Program-made: the position numbers and the translations under genes
Assembly: GCA_946800325.1 (NCBI GenBank)
Contig: OX326958.1
Location: forward strand, 23,211,914-23,275,913
Direction: 5' to 3'
DNA: 64,000 nucleotides
Source of the DNA: Luzula sylvatica
Lineage: Eukaryota; Streptophyta; Magnoliopsida; Poales; Juncaceae
The notes under the pieces: generated by a model
The model's database searches: none
Told to the model about the DNA's origin: nothing
What the model saw: the letters and a program-made list of their open reading frames with translations, nothing else
Part shown: one piece after another, positions 34,024 through 45,313 of the stretch
How positions within the stretch are numbered: the stretch's first letter is position 1
Layout of the letters: each line of letters opens with the position of its first letter

Positions 34024-34627
34024 TTAGTATCCTTGTCGGGTCCCACTTCCAAGGCCCGGAACACCCCGAGGCCCGGCCCCTCTTGGAAGTGTCAGACTTT
34101 GAGGGAGTTGTTTATCTTTATCATTGGCAGTGTCAGACTTTGAGGGTCTTAGCAAATTTGTATTGTTTACAAACTTTTGGGGTTCTTTGTGCAAATTTGT
34201 TTCATTTTGCATATCGGTGTCATTCGATATATGGGAAGGTATCTCCTTCAACTCAAAAACTTTCTCCACAGTGTTGTTCCAATTGTGAAATTCTTTAGGT
34301 TTTAGGTTACTCGAAAAATCTGAAATCTCCACGCGAAGTCTGCTATCCCATCGGTCACGGTTTGGAGGTTGATCATTACGAGGAAGATTATTTCTGTTAT
34401 GAGTAGATTGTTTTTGTTGTCGAGGATTGAGGCAGGCCATGAAAGTGATGAGAAGTTGAACGTTGTCATTCTGACTTTGGTCGAGACGCTCGAGTAAAAC
34501 AATTTGATTTCGTTGCATTTTTGTTCGATAAGCGCAACAATATTTGGATCAACCATGTTGTTGTGAAAATAGTGGAGATACAATTCACGCAGACGTGAAG
34601 GTGATTGTCGAACTTGCTCTGATACCA
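34024..34627 (-). pseudogene. Ty3/gypsy gag remnant with primer-binding site
   Basis: On the minus strand the primer-binding site TGGTATCAGAGC (34616-34627) matches the 3' end of initiator tRNA-Met and lies two bases inside the LTR. Gag follows in two frames: LYLHYFHNNMVDPN, then, after a frameshift, LRVEISDFSSNLKPKEF...TVEKVFELKEIP, which is the start of a plant gypsy gag. Homology stops abruptly after about 130 residues and the rest of the element is missing. Confidence 0.75.
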
Positions 34628-34629
34628 CT

Positions 34630-34917
34630 TGACGACAAACGATCCCAAATTCAACTCCGCGTGTACTAGTTTGGTTTAGTGAGATAATTAAGCAAAAAGA
34701 AACTCGAATAAGAGAGAAGAAAGAAAAGAGGAGAAAAACAAGAGAAAAAAAGAAATTATATTTGTTTTTTAATTCATGAAAGAAAATGACATGTCATCTC
34801 CTTTTATACTAAACACTTGACTCTTGATTTACTAAACAATAATTAAAGAAAAAATAAATAAACTCTAGAAAACATAAACACATAAATGCACTTAGAAACT
34901 CTCAATGGATCCCAACA
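34630..34917 (-). mobile_element. 5' LTR of the gypsy remnant
   Basis: Minus-strand LTR of 288 bp starting TGTTGGGATCC at 34917 and ending GTCGTCA at 34630, next to the primer-binding site. The promoter box TATAAAAGG is at about 34800. CT-rich R/U5. No matching 3' LTR in the window. Confidence 0.7.
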
Positions 34918-34919
34918 TG

Positions 34920-36080
34920 ATTAAATTAAGATGCATGAAGAAACACTTATTCTTCATTTTTGAATCTTTTTATTGATGAACCTTCTTATTCTTGAACCTG
35001 ACTCGAGTCCGAGTCAGTCTTATTTTCGTCAATAATTATATACAAAAGTAAAAAGTTTATTCATTATTTAATATTTTAATATTATTCGAGTCGTGATATT
35101 TTTGAGATAAGAATGAATTTAGTTCGTGCACTTGTGGATTGTGTTTAAAAATGAAAACACCATCGAAGAGTGAATTAATAAAAAAAATTGCACTTGATTC
35201 TCATCTCATTGTTTTCTAAAAGTAACATCGGGATTTTGATGTAGATTATTTTTCGTAAGTGTATTGTTTTAATAATTATAATTAAATTTTGGCAAAAAAA
35301 GACAAAAATTACACGTTTGTTCAAGGTTTAACTGATTGGATTGGATAAGTACCATTCTTAGAAAATATTGGTACTATAATATTGATTTGTGCAGATTGTC
35401 AAAATACTAAAAAATAACTAGAATGTCGACGTGTGCAGATTATCAACTTAATTATTTACAACACAGACTGCAAATGCTTGCTATTTCAAACACTTGTCCA
35501 AATCTCAAGTTCAAAACTCATGAAATTGATTTCTCAAAATAGTCGGAATTTTTATTTTAAATGAAAGTTAATTATGGACATATGTTGGACAGATGTCAAC
35601 GTAGGATAAAGTTTCAAGCACCTCGTCACCCCATCAATTAATCATATCACTTATGTCGGTACAATTTCCAGCTCACGAATTTCTAGGCCCTTACTTTATT
35701 CACTAGCTCACGAATCTTTGTTGGCATATAATATGATTTATGTTTATATGACCTTTAATTTTCACATATTTATTGATGTCACATCACTTAATTGTTTTGA
35801 TAACGAGACGTCGGCACTCAAAATTTGATTTCAGTGAATGGCTTTGTAAAAATATTGATATTCATGTGTTATTACTTTTTTAAATTTTTTAATAAATCTC
35901 AATATAGCAATGGAATTTTAATTGATTTTTCTACGAGCTTTATTTTGTGTTCAAAGCAAATTTTAAAATGCATTAATATCGGTTCATGTTATTTGGCAAA
36001 ATAATTTTGTTAAATTTGGACACTGAACAAACTCAATTTCAGAAAATTGCTTTCACCCATGACTCAATTACGGTTGAACC
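34920..36080. other. Intergenic, no gene seen
   Basis: AT-rich sequence upstream of villin copy 1. Nothing recognisable beyond isolated near-palindromes. Confidence 0.4.
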
Positions 36081-36216
36081 TAACATTTTATTAGAAATCT
36101 TTTTTTAAGATTAAATTAAACATGACCTGGATAATTTCCCTTGTTTTTTAAGTAGTAATTTAAGCTATAAATACACCAATTACGTGAATCCGGGTTCTCC
36201 AACCACTCATCACATC

Positions 36217-36263
<47 letters not shown>

Positions 36264-36451
36264 AGAGAAAAAGGCGAGCTCGATATTCATTTTCAGGTAA
36301 TATCTTCTCAGCAGTATTCCTCAAATACCCAATTTAAATTTGGTTTATGGTGTTAATATTCAACTCGAATTGCATATATCCAAACGTTTTAAACTTCTAA
36401 ACCTAATTATTTAAATTCCTTGATTTATTCATCAAGAAATATTTCGTACAG
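36081..36451 (+). promoter_or_regulatory. Promoter and 5' UTR intron of villin-like copy 1
   Basis: TATAAATA at 36166-36173, then a leader with adjacent (CT)n and (CA)n microsatellites (about 36215-36262). The leader exon ends CATTTTCAG at 36296 and a 5' UTR intron runs 36297-36451. The same order (TATA at about 40415, CA-rich leader, CATTTTCAG|GTA) is kept upstream of copy 2, so the duplication included the promoter. Confidence 0.7.
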
Positions 36452-36455
36452 AAAA

Positions 36456-38258
36456 ATGGCCCTCGCTGCGAAAATCGCGGATCCTGCATTCGAAGGTGCC
36501 GGACAGAATTAGTATCCTTTTTCACACTTCTTCGATTCCTCGTTTTAAACTTCAAATTACTGAATTAGAAAAAAGATTCGAAAGTCGAAACATATACTAG
36601 TATCATATCAATTATGACTTATCTGCTCTGTTTTAATTAATTTCCTTAATTAACTTGTCGAAGTGGGACTGAGATTTGGCGAATTGAGAATTTTGAACCA
36701 GTTCCATTACCAAAATCAGATCATGGCAAATTCTACACCGGCGATTCGTACATCGTTATGCATGTATTTCTCTTCTCTCCTCTATTTTCCCTGAACCAAT
36801 TACTACCCAAAATGAAGCCTCGTAATTACTAATTCCTTGTTGCAGACGAGTTCGGGTGCGGATACCGGCCGAGGTGCATACGTTCGTGACATCCATTACT
36901 GGATTGGGAAAAAATCTACTCAAGTAAGTTAATTATTTCCAAATTTGTGTATATTATTTGTAGACAAGTTCGAAATTTTATTGTCATTATGAAAAATCCA
37001 TTGTTGTTCAGGTCGTGAATAATACATGTATAATTTACGAACAATTACCCAACCTGGTCAATAATTTGCGTATTTTATAATTAAAAATAAACATGTATAA
37101 TACACGTATTGCCATAAAATATGTTTCTTTTTAAAAAAATTATATATATTTTTTAAAATAACTAAAAAAACTTAAAATTTGAACCATAATTAAGACAACA
37201 AAAATATTAATAATAATCCATAAATTTGTGATTTTGAACTAAAATAAACATTATTTACTAAAATTAATATATTTCTCAATTATTTATGAATAAAAAAATT
37301 ATATTTATATACTTTATATGTTCAATTATTGTATTCATATTATGTAAAATAAACTTATAGCCGAATTGACGAATTATTTGCATATTCCGTTTTATTTTAC
37401 CGACTTGAAAATCATTTGATTCGAATTATACGCGAACGTATTAGCGAACGTATTACGTATCGTATTATTGACATATCACCAATGACTAACTATGAAAAAA
37501 TCTCAGGATGAATATGGAGCAGTCGCAATGAAAGCGGCCGAACTCGACGAACTCCTTGGAGGGAGTCCGACTCTGCACAGAGAAATTCAAGGTGAAGAGT
37601 CGGACAAGTTTTTGTCGTACTTCAAACCGTGCATCGTTCCACTCGAAGGCGGATTTGCATCTGGTTTCAACCATCACGAAGAGGACAAGTTCGAGCCATT
37701 ATTATACGCTTGTCATGAAAAAAACGAAATTACTCGAGTAACACAGTTTCAGGTTGCTCGTTCATCTCTGAACCACGATGCCGTGTTTTTCTTAATCACC
37801 GAGTCGAAAATCTTCGAGTTCATGGGGAAAACCGCAAATGTGAGCGAAAAGATTAAAGCGACAGAGGTGTTGGAGCACTTGAAAGAAACATTCCATGTGG
37901 GAAGAACCTGCAAATTTGTAGTCATTGGTAAGAAATTAATAACAAAATTTATATTTTTTGACTATCATGATCTTTACTTCAATTTCATTTTGGTGTAATT
38001 AATTAATTAATAAATTATGTTAGATGATAAGAATTCCGTGGAAGATCCCGATTCAAGTGAATTTTGGGGATATTTTGGGGGGTTTGCATCCATTGCTACT
38101 GTTGAGGGAAGTAAGGATGCTCCTAAAGCTCAAGAAGTGGTATTTATTAAATATTTTCATTTTTGGCTTTTATGATTGTTGATATTAATTTATTTTGATA
38201 TTTTCACCTTTATTTGGTTTTGTTGCAGGCCGAAGAGGAAAAAACAGATATCTTGTGA
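36456..38258 (+). CDS. Short villin/gelsolin-like protein (G1-G2 only), copy 1
   Basis: Six exons (36456-36511, 36664-36763, 36846-36923, 37507-37927, 38024-38139, 38229-38258) give 266 aa. Residues about 1-130 form gelsolin repeat G1 ([58 protein letters not shown]). About 135-250 form G2 ([24 protein letters not shown]). Plant villins normally have six repeats plus a headpiece (900+ aa). Here the frame stops after an acidic tail (EEEKTDIL), and no further repeats lie downstream. G1-G2 fragments of gelsolin-family proteins bind, sever or cap actin filaments, so a severing or capping role in the cytosol is likely. All splice sites are sound and no disabling change is seen. Confidence 0.88.
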
Positions 38259-39350
38259 TCAAAATATTCTTCTAATAATCGGTTTGGTTTGATTTTTCAC
38301 TTTCATTGACACTTTGATGTTACAAGTCATGAGTCATGGCTTTTGTTTTAATAATAGTTCACGTTGATCATGTATGTTAGTGCGATGCACTTGATGGAAT
38401 CTAATTCGATATTTGCTTGTTTTAAAAGTAATTGGAAAAGAACATAAATAATCACATAAATAAAAAAGTTTCAATTGTATATCAAATGTAGTTAATAATT
38501 ACGATAATATGTTATATTAAACATATATCTAAAATTGGATGACAAATTAAGTGGGCATAATTAAGAATTTGTTCAAATTTTTTTGGACTGGTTTGCTCCT
38601 TCGTATATATTTAATATAAATAATTAAATATAAACGAGAGGTCCAAAAAATAATATCATGAACGGAATTATTTCTCACCAAATCGGAGTGAAAGGGATGT
38701 CAAGATCTTCATGACACAAGCAAAATAAAATGATAATTCCCCCCTTTATTTTCTTCATTTCTCCTCTATTGTTATGTTTATTTTAAGATCTGTTTATGTT
38801 AATTTTAAGATTTGTTTATGTTAATTTATATCCGTTGGCTCATAATTTAGTTGGTTGAATTTGAGATACAAAAATCATAGACAAATAACGAACGAATGAC
38901 ATATAAACCTTCTTCATTTATTATAATTTTTTTTTAATGATTGATTAATGAAAAGCTTTAACGAAAATATATATAGTGATTAGTATAACTACTTGACTAA
39001 TCCTATCCATACAATTTTAACTGCCTAAACAATTCTTAGCCACACATAATTAACCACTTAATCAAAAGAAAATATTCCTGCGAATATTCCTTAACTAATC
39101 TAAAATATGTACGGCCCGTTATATTAAAATAATTTGCTAAAGCCCATTATACAATCTTTATTTGAGTAAGTGGCCCATAGATAATAGCTTCAAGATCCAA
39201 CTGTCATGCTGATTTGAATTAAGAAAGTCTTCTACATTTCATCAATGTTGGAGATGTCCAGTGATCGCCATTAAAAACCGGGGGTCCTGCACGCGGCACG
39301 CCTCGTCTCCCAACCAGGGTTATGACGTTCAACGATCTAAAAAATGATTA
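38259..39350. other. Downstream of villin copy 1, no gene
   Basis: 38259 to about 38600 is 3' UTR and flank shared with copy 2 (about 42537-42900). About 38835-38930 is a SINE relic (GGCTCATAATTTAGTTGGTT head, CTTCTTCATTTATTATAA tail). Nothing else supported. Confidence 0.5.
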
Positions 39351-39352
39351 AT

Positions 39353-39975
39353 GACCGTGACGCACCGAAATGAAATAATTTACTAAATCAACAACTTATT
39401 ATTAATCTACTAAATTAATATTAATATTAATAAACACCTTGCATCGAAGTTGTTAATTATTTTCTGGAGAAATTTCATTCAACCACTTTAACGAACCAAC
39501 GAGAAAAGTACGCCTCGTTTATCTGGCGAGAAATACTTTCTCGATACGAAAATCACTTTATTTCTGCGTCTTTCTCCACGAGATACGTGTGTGGCAAAAT
39601 AGTAATACTTCAATTTTTCTTTTTCTTATTTGCTTTTGAATTTGTAGGAGGTTTATTTGCAATAGAGGCCATTTACCACCATATCCTCCATATGCCTAAA
39701 TATCACACTTAATTAACTGATAATTAACAAACTACATTCGATTAACAATTAATTAATATATTTTTAACATAATCATGAATTAAAAATTAATAATTAAAAT
39801 TAATGAACTGTTAATCGAGTGTATCTTGTTAATTACCAGTTAATTAAGTGCGTTAATTAGGGACACAGAGGATGTGGTGGTACATATGGGGGAAGATTAA
39901 AGGGTCCATCAGGGAGGCGAAGACTTAGCGTTGCCTAATAGTATATTATAAAGTATAAACCAAATAATGGTTCAA
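39353..39975 (-). pseudogene. Partial copy of the tRNA 2-thiouridylase gene (exons 8-9)
   Basis: 39405-39640 matches the functional exon at 47515-47665 and its flanking introns (for example GCGAGAAATACTTTCTCGAT is shared exactly). 39900-39975 matches part of the exon at 47740-47891 (GGGTCCATCAGGGAGGCGAAGAC against GGGTCCGCCAGAGAGGCGAA). Indels, a lost splice site and a MITE between the two pieces show it is dead. The active-site exons are absent. Confidence 0.85.
39668..39896. mobile_element. AT-rich MITE inside the thiouridylase pseudogene
   Basis: Terminal inverted sequences TTTACCACCATATCCTC on the left and GAGGATGTGGTGGTA on the right. Further inverted pairs (CACTTAATTAACTG and CAGTTAATTAAGTG) enclose an AT-rich core of TTAATTAA repeats. 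The target duplication could not be read cleanly. Confidence 0.65.
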
Positions 39976-40041
39976 AGTCATTTGACAAGAAAATAAATTT
40001 TACAGTTGTAAACGTGTTTTATTTTTAGAATAAATGAAGAA

Positions 40042-40265
40042 AGTTAGATGGTCTTGAATCCATAACCTCTCGCAACATATATTTTTTGTGTTTCATACTC
40101 GACCAACTGGAATATGGTCCATTGGCAAAAAACGAGTAAATGGAGAATGATCGGTGGTCCTCGGTCCATTGATGACAATGTGACTTGAACCGCAACTTCT
40201 CAGAACATATTTTTTTTTGTGTTTTTCACACAACCAACTAGGATATGAAGTCATTGACAAAAATA
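40042..40265 (-). repeat. Two tandem, decayed SINE copies
   Basis: Same family as 5041-5296: CTTGAATCCATAACCTCTCG and CTTGAACCGCAACTTCTCAG are B-box regions on the minus strand, CCAACTGGAATATGG and CCAACTAGGATATG are A-box regions, with the shared GTAAATGGAGAATG tail. Confidence 0.6.
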
Positions 40266-40674
40266 GTAAATAGAGAAGGCTCGGTTGTAAACGTGTTCAT
40301 AACAATTTATTATAAAGTCCTTTTTTAAGATAAAATTAAATATGAGCTGGATAATTTTATTGGTCCTATTTATGTTACTTTATTTTTTCTTCTCGTCTAA
40401 CTAGTAATTTGATCTATAAAATACACCAACATGAATCCTGATTTCCCAAACGCTCACACAGACACACACAAACACACAGAAACACAATAGAAAGGCTAGC
40501 TCGATATTCATTTTCAGGTATCTGTTCTCAGCAATATTCTTCAAATACCCAATTTAATTTAGCTTTATGGTATTAATATTCCACATGAATTGCATATATT
40601 CGAGTGTTTTAAACTTCTAAACCTAATATTTATATTACTTGATTAATTCAATAAGATATATTTTGTACAGAAAA

Positions 40675-42536
40675 ATGGCGCTCTCAGGGAAAATCGCGGA
40701 TCCTGCCTTTGGAGCTGCCGGGCAGAATTAGTATCCTTTTTTGCACTTCCATTTCCCGTTCTTATATATATTTGCGAAGTTTTAGAAATATTTAAAGTAG
40801 AATCTGAAAATTACATAATTCAAAGAAAAAAGGTCAATATGTTTTAATGAAGTTCCTTAATTAACATGTTGAAGTGGGACAGAAATTTGGCGAATTGAGA
40901 ATTTTGAACCAGTTCCGTTACCAAAATCAGATTATGGCAAGTTCTACTCGGGCGATTCGTACATAGTCATGCATGTATTTCTCCTCTCTTTTCTCTCTCT
41001 CTCTCTCCTTGAACTATTTGCAACCAAAGTGAAGCCCCATAATTTATTCCTTGTTGCAGACGAGTTCGGGTGCGGGTACTGGCCGTGGTGCATTCATTTA
41101 TGATATCCATTACTGGATTGGGAAAAACTCTACTCAAGTAAGTTAATTACTTACTTCCCAATTATTGTATATTATTCGTAGACAAGTTTGAAATTTTTAT
41201 TGTCGAGATGGAAAATTTCAGGATGAATACGGAACTGTCGCGATGAAAGCGACCGAACTTGACGAACTTCTCGGAGGCAGTCCAACTCAGCACAGAGAAA
41301 TTCAAGGCAAAGAATCGGACAAGTTTTTATCGTACTTCAAACCGTGCATCGTTCCACTCGAAGGCGGATTTGCGTCTGGTTTCAACCATCATGAAAAGGA
41401 CAAGTTTGAGAGTTTATTATATGCTTTTCGTGAAAACAACAAAATTACTCGAATAACACAGGTTGATGTTGCTCGTTCATCTCTGAATCACGACGATGTG
41501 TTTTTCTTAATCACCGAGTCGAAAGTCTTCCAGTTCGTTGGAAAGACCGCGAATATGGGCGAAAAGATTAAAGCAAGAGAGGTGTTGGAACACTTGAAAG
41601 AAACATTCCATGTTGGAAGAACCTGCAAACTTGTAGTCATTGGTAAGAAATTAATAAAATGAGCTTTATTTCAAGTTTTATTTGGTGTAATTAATTCATT
41701 AATTAAATTATGTTAGATGACAAGAATTCCGTGGAAGATGCCGATTCGGCTGAATTTTGGGGATATTTTGGGGGGTTTGCATCTATTGCTGCTGTTGAGG
41801 AAAGTAACAGTACTGCTAAAGCTCAAGCATTGGTATTTTCTTGCAAGCAAAATTATTTATTAAAGGCAGAATTTCATGTGTACCCTACAAAACATCATAA
41901 TTTCATGTATACCTCTCAAAACCGTGAAATTTCATAAATACTCCTAGAAAAACCCTTCAAATATCATGGATACCCCTAAATTGAAGTTTTATTTAATAAT
42001 TTGTTAATTTTTCATTCAAAATATTTTTTCGTTTTACCTTTATATAAAATATAATAATTACTTAAAATTTTGAGAATTGCATTGATTTCAACAATGATTT
42101 TTGGAAAAAAATTATGAGATAGAATTGACAATATTTGATTTTTTTATGGTTTTAAATATTATTTTAGACAAAAAATTATTCATTATCATAGAAAAATAAT
42201 TTTAAAAATTAGGCAATTGACATATTATCAACGAGAAATACGTTGATGGTTTTTAAATGATATAATAGGGGTATATGTGATATTTTAAGAATTTTATCGG
42301 GGTAATAATGATATTTGAAGGATTTTGAAGGGGTATTCATGATATTTTGAGACGTTTAAGGGGGTATTCGTGAAATTTTAGATTATTGAGGGGTATATGT
42401 GAAATTTTGATGTTTTTCAGGGTATACTTGAAATTGCGCCTTGATTAAATACCCTTATGATTGTTGATATTCATTTATTTATCCTTGATTTCTTGGTCTT
42501 TATTTGGTTTTGTTGCAGAATGAAGAGCACAATTAA
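40675..42536 (+). CDS. Short villin/gelsolin-like protein (G1-G2 only), copy 2
   Basis: Six exons at 40675-40730, 40875-40974, 41060-41137, 41222-41642, 41717-41832 and 42519-42536 give 262 aa. The first five exons have exactly the same lengths as copy 1 (56, 100, 78, 421, 116). The protein is colinear with copy 1 and keeps the G1 and G2 motifs ([53 protein letters not shown]); only the extreme C-terminus differs (ALNEEHN). The last intron is enlarged to 686 bp by a Mutator-like element. Mostly conservative substitutions and an intact frame indicate that copy 2 is also a gene. Expression cannot be judged. Confidence 0.87.
41865..42440. mobile_element. Mutator-like MITE in the last intron of villin copy 2
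   Basis: The 576-bp element starts GGCAGAATTTCATGTGTACC and ends GGTATACTTGAAATTGCGCC, which are inverted and match imperfectly. Flanking 9-mers TTTATTAAA (41856-41864) and TTGATTAAA (42441-42449) differ at one base. Each arm is a run of short phrases like AAATTTCATGTATACCCCT repeated 4-6 times. It is absent from villin copy 1, so it arrived after the duplication. Confidence 0.75.
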
Positions 42537-43900
42537 GCAGATATCTTCTGATTAAATATTCTTCTAATGATTGGTTTGATTTGTATTTTCAGTGATACAA
42601 TGTTACAAGTCATGGCTTGTTTTTAATAATAATTCATGTTGATCATGCTGGTGAGATGCACTTTTCATATCTCTTATCTCTGGGAGTGATTTGATGGAAT
42701 ATAATTTGATATTTGTATGTTTTAAAATTAATTGGAAAAGAACATAAATAATCACATAAAAAGTAACAAATCATAAAATGTTTTCAATGATATATCAGAT
42801 GCGGTCATATCTCAAATATAGATATGTAAAAATGTATGACAAATTAAGTGAGGTTAATTAAGATTTTTTCCATTATACTCTTTAGGAATTGAATTTTTTC
42901 TCACCAAAACTTAACCAACAAGCGATCGTTTGTCGTTATCGCTATTTATATATTTTTTGTATATGATTCTAATGATGTTCAAATCCATAACTTCTCTAAC
43001 ATATTATTTTATTATGTCACATACTTAATCAACTTGGTTATTGATCATTGACAAGACGTTAAAATCTTGGTGACACGAGCAACATAAAATTATATATTTT
43101 TTGATTCCTTTTTTTGTCCTCTATTATTCATGATTCGGAGTTACGACTTGCGCTATGCTATGTTTAAGATTTGTTATATTAAATTATAATGGTCATATGT
43201 AAATTATTCACGCACCTCTCTAGAGAACTCACAACTCAGCCCATTAATGGCGAAAGACAGAATAGAGCAAAACGAAGGAAAACAAAAGGAGGAATATCAA
43301 GAAATAAATGAATGGTGGAGAGATCGAAAGACAAGCGGCATAACCCAATATAGTGGGGGACTACATGCCTTTTTTCCAACTAGAGATCCTTACAGAGTCG
43401 ATACATTCAAATAATGATTATACAATGTATGTTTTATTATTTTTCGATAGGGATATGGATGCAAACAGTATTCGAATACATATTGGTTTGGATATTGTAC
43501 GAATATTATTACGGTTTGGAAGTTTCGAATAAAAATTCGAATCAATTTTGAATATTGAAATTAATATCATGCCATGATTATACCGATACAGATGGAGCTT
43601 TTTTCCCTTTTATTTTCAGTTTCTTTTTCATATATAATTTTCGTTGTATATTAGATAGTACAAAAATAAGAGAAAAAAGAAGTCCTATTATATATAACTA
43701 TATTTGCCCTCTCCAGATTTCTTAAAATAAATAAAAAGATACATTATTTCCTTAATTTTATTATTATTATTATTGTTGTTGTTGTTGTTGTTGAAGTTTT
43801 AACATATAAAACCATACACTATTGAAGTCTTTAACATTTAAATATGATTATTCAAAGTACTACAGCATAAATATGTAAACAATAAAACCCCAAATAAGAA
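42537..43900. other. Intergenic, no gene seen
   Basis: 42537 to about 42900 is copy 2 3' flank shared with copy 1. A SINE relic on the minus strand is at about 42960-43040. A trinucleotide run (TTA then TTG) is at about 43757-43793. Confidence 0.5.
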
Positions 43901-43903
43901 GCC

Positions 43904-44059
43904 TTAATTTTGGTTTGTAAATATTTGCAGTTTTGGTGGAATTCTTGGTACAATTGGGAGACGGAAAGGCAACTGGATGTATAGCTTTTCTTCCCTTTCC
44001 TTGTCAATTTGAGTTCCTCCTTGTTGTCCCTCGGATTGCATATCATCTGTGTGAAACAA

Positions 44060-44099
<40 letters not shown>

Positions 44100-44239
44100 T
44101 ATATGAAGATATAAATTTCAAAATGGTTCATGTGGGTTACATACTGACCGTGCTGCGGTATGGCTGACTCGGCTCGCAACGGAACCACAACAAGGAGAAG
44201 AGTCGCGGCAATTACCAAACACTGCAAAAATTGGGACAT
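43904..44239 (-). CDS. Small secreted protein, 2 exons, 77 aa
   Basis: Exon 1 (44149-44239) encodes MSQFLQCLVIAATLLLVVVP..., a clear signal peptide (hydrophobic core residues 6-20, cleavage likely after AES or SA near residue 25). Exon 2 (43904-44046) encodes a polar Gln/Glu/Lys segment, then a Pro-rich, basic/hydrophobic C-terminus, LPFRLPIVPRIPPKLQIF, ending TNQN. The junction is in frame and GT-AG; the 102-bp intron carries an (AAT)n microsatellite. There are no cysteines in the mature part, so it is not a defensin or lipid-transfer protein. I do not recognise the family; a precursor of a secreted peptide or a cell-wall protein is possible. Confidence 0.65.
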
Positions 44240-45310
44240 TTTTTAGGTTAATTAATGCTTCTCGGATCACTATTTGTTTATTTATGCTGGATATATTTGC
44301 AGATAAAGAAAGTATTTCCTAGCATCTACTAGATTTCTCTATTCATTTATCCCAACCTATTGATCCTCGAGATATCATAAGTATGTAGATATAACTATCA
44401 TGAATAATGTTATGTTGCACGATACCGCATCAAGATGCCGAGTTGGCATATACACGTATGCAATCTAATTCAATCACATTTCACCGTATCAAGGCCAACA
44501 AGACATCATGCATGCTTCTATTCGGGAAATTATACCATACCCCTCAAACATCCAACTCCATCCACGATCCGTACAAAACATGGGTTTTGCACCAATAAAT
44601 CTCCCCAAATTGCACCCCACATTTTCTTTTGACGGTTAATTCAAATTTCTTTTAACGGTTAATTCAAAGTCAATTACCGGTTAATACAATTGTATCAAAA
44701 TTACTAATTTTAATTAACGGTTAATACATTTTTGGATACAATTTTGAAAAATGAGAATTGGCCTCCCCACATCGAGGATGGCGTGGTGGATCTGGGGGCT
44801 TCAATATATGAGCTCCTTCTATTCAGTGGCGAGAAATACAAAATCAGCCAGGCATCATGCATGCTTTTATCCAATGAAGGATCTTGACCAAGAAAGTTGG
44901 TGGGACCAAAAAAAATTTCTTTTTAAATTAATTTTGCAATAAGATCTGCCGATGCTTTTATCATGTTGTGAGAGGATGTTGTGTATATTTATTTTGGGTA
45001 TCATGAATATTTTACAACTAAATGAAACTTTTAAATAGCATAAGAAATAAATTGCAATTCATTTAATTTACAATAACCAACAGTACATTTCTCAAAAAAT
45101 GAAAAAGAAAAAAGAAAATATAACAAAATTGAACCCTGTGATACTTTCCCCAGGCCTCTCTACTAATGCTAAATTGCTAATACTATATTTGCAAGGTTTT
45201 GCTTCAATTTGGTTCCATAACATCAAATAATGATATAAAATTCATAACATGATATATAGAATGAGATACAAAGTAAAAAAAAATAATTACTCACAAATCC
45301 ATTGTTGTAC
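44240..45310. other. Intergenic, no gene seen
   Basis: Around 44630-44750 there is an AT-rich MITE-like stretch with repeated and inverted CGGTTAAT phrases (GACGGTTAATTCAAA, TTTTAACGGTTAATTCAAAG, TTAACGGTTAATACA). CATGCATGCTT-bearing segments at about 44505 and 44850 are partial repeats of each other. Frames at 44407-44942 have no domain. Confidence 0.45.
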
Positions 45311-45313
45311 AAA

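Noticed and set aside
36213..36262. CRISPR-like or functional short repeat in the villin leader
   Set aside because: Simple (CT)n and (CA)n microsatellites; no spacer structure.
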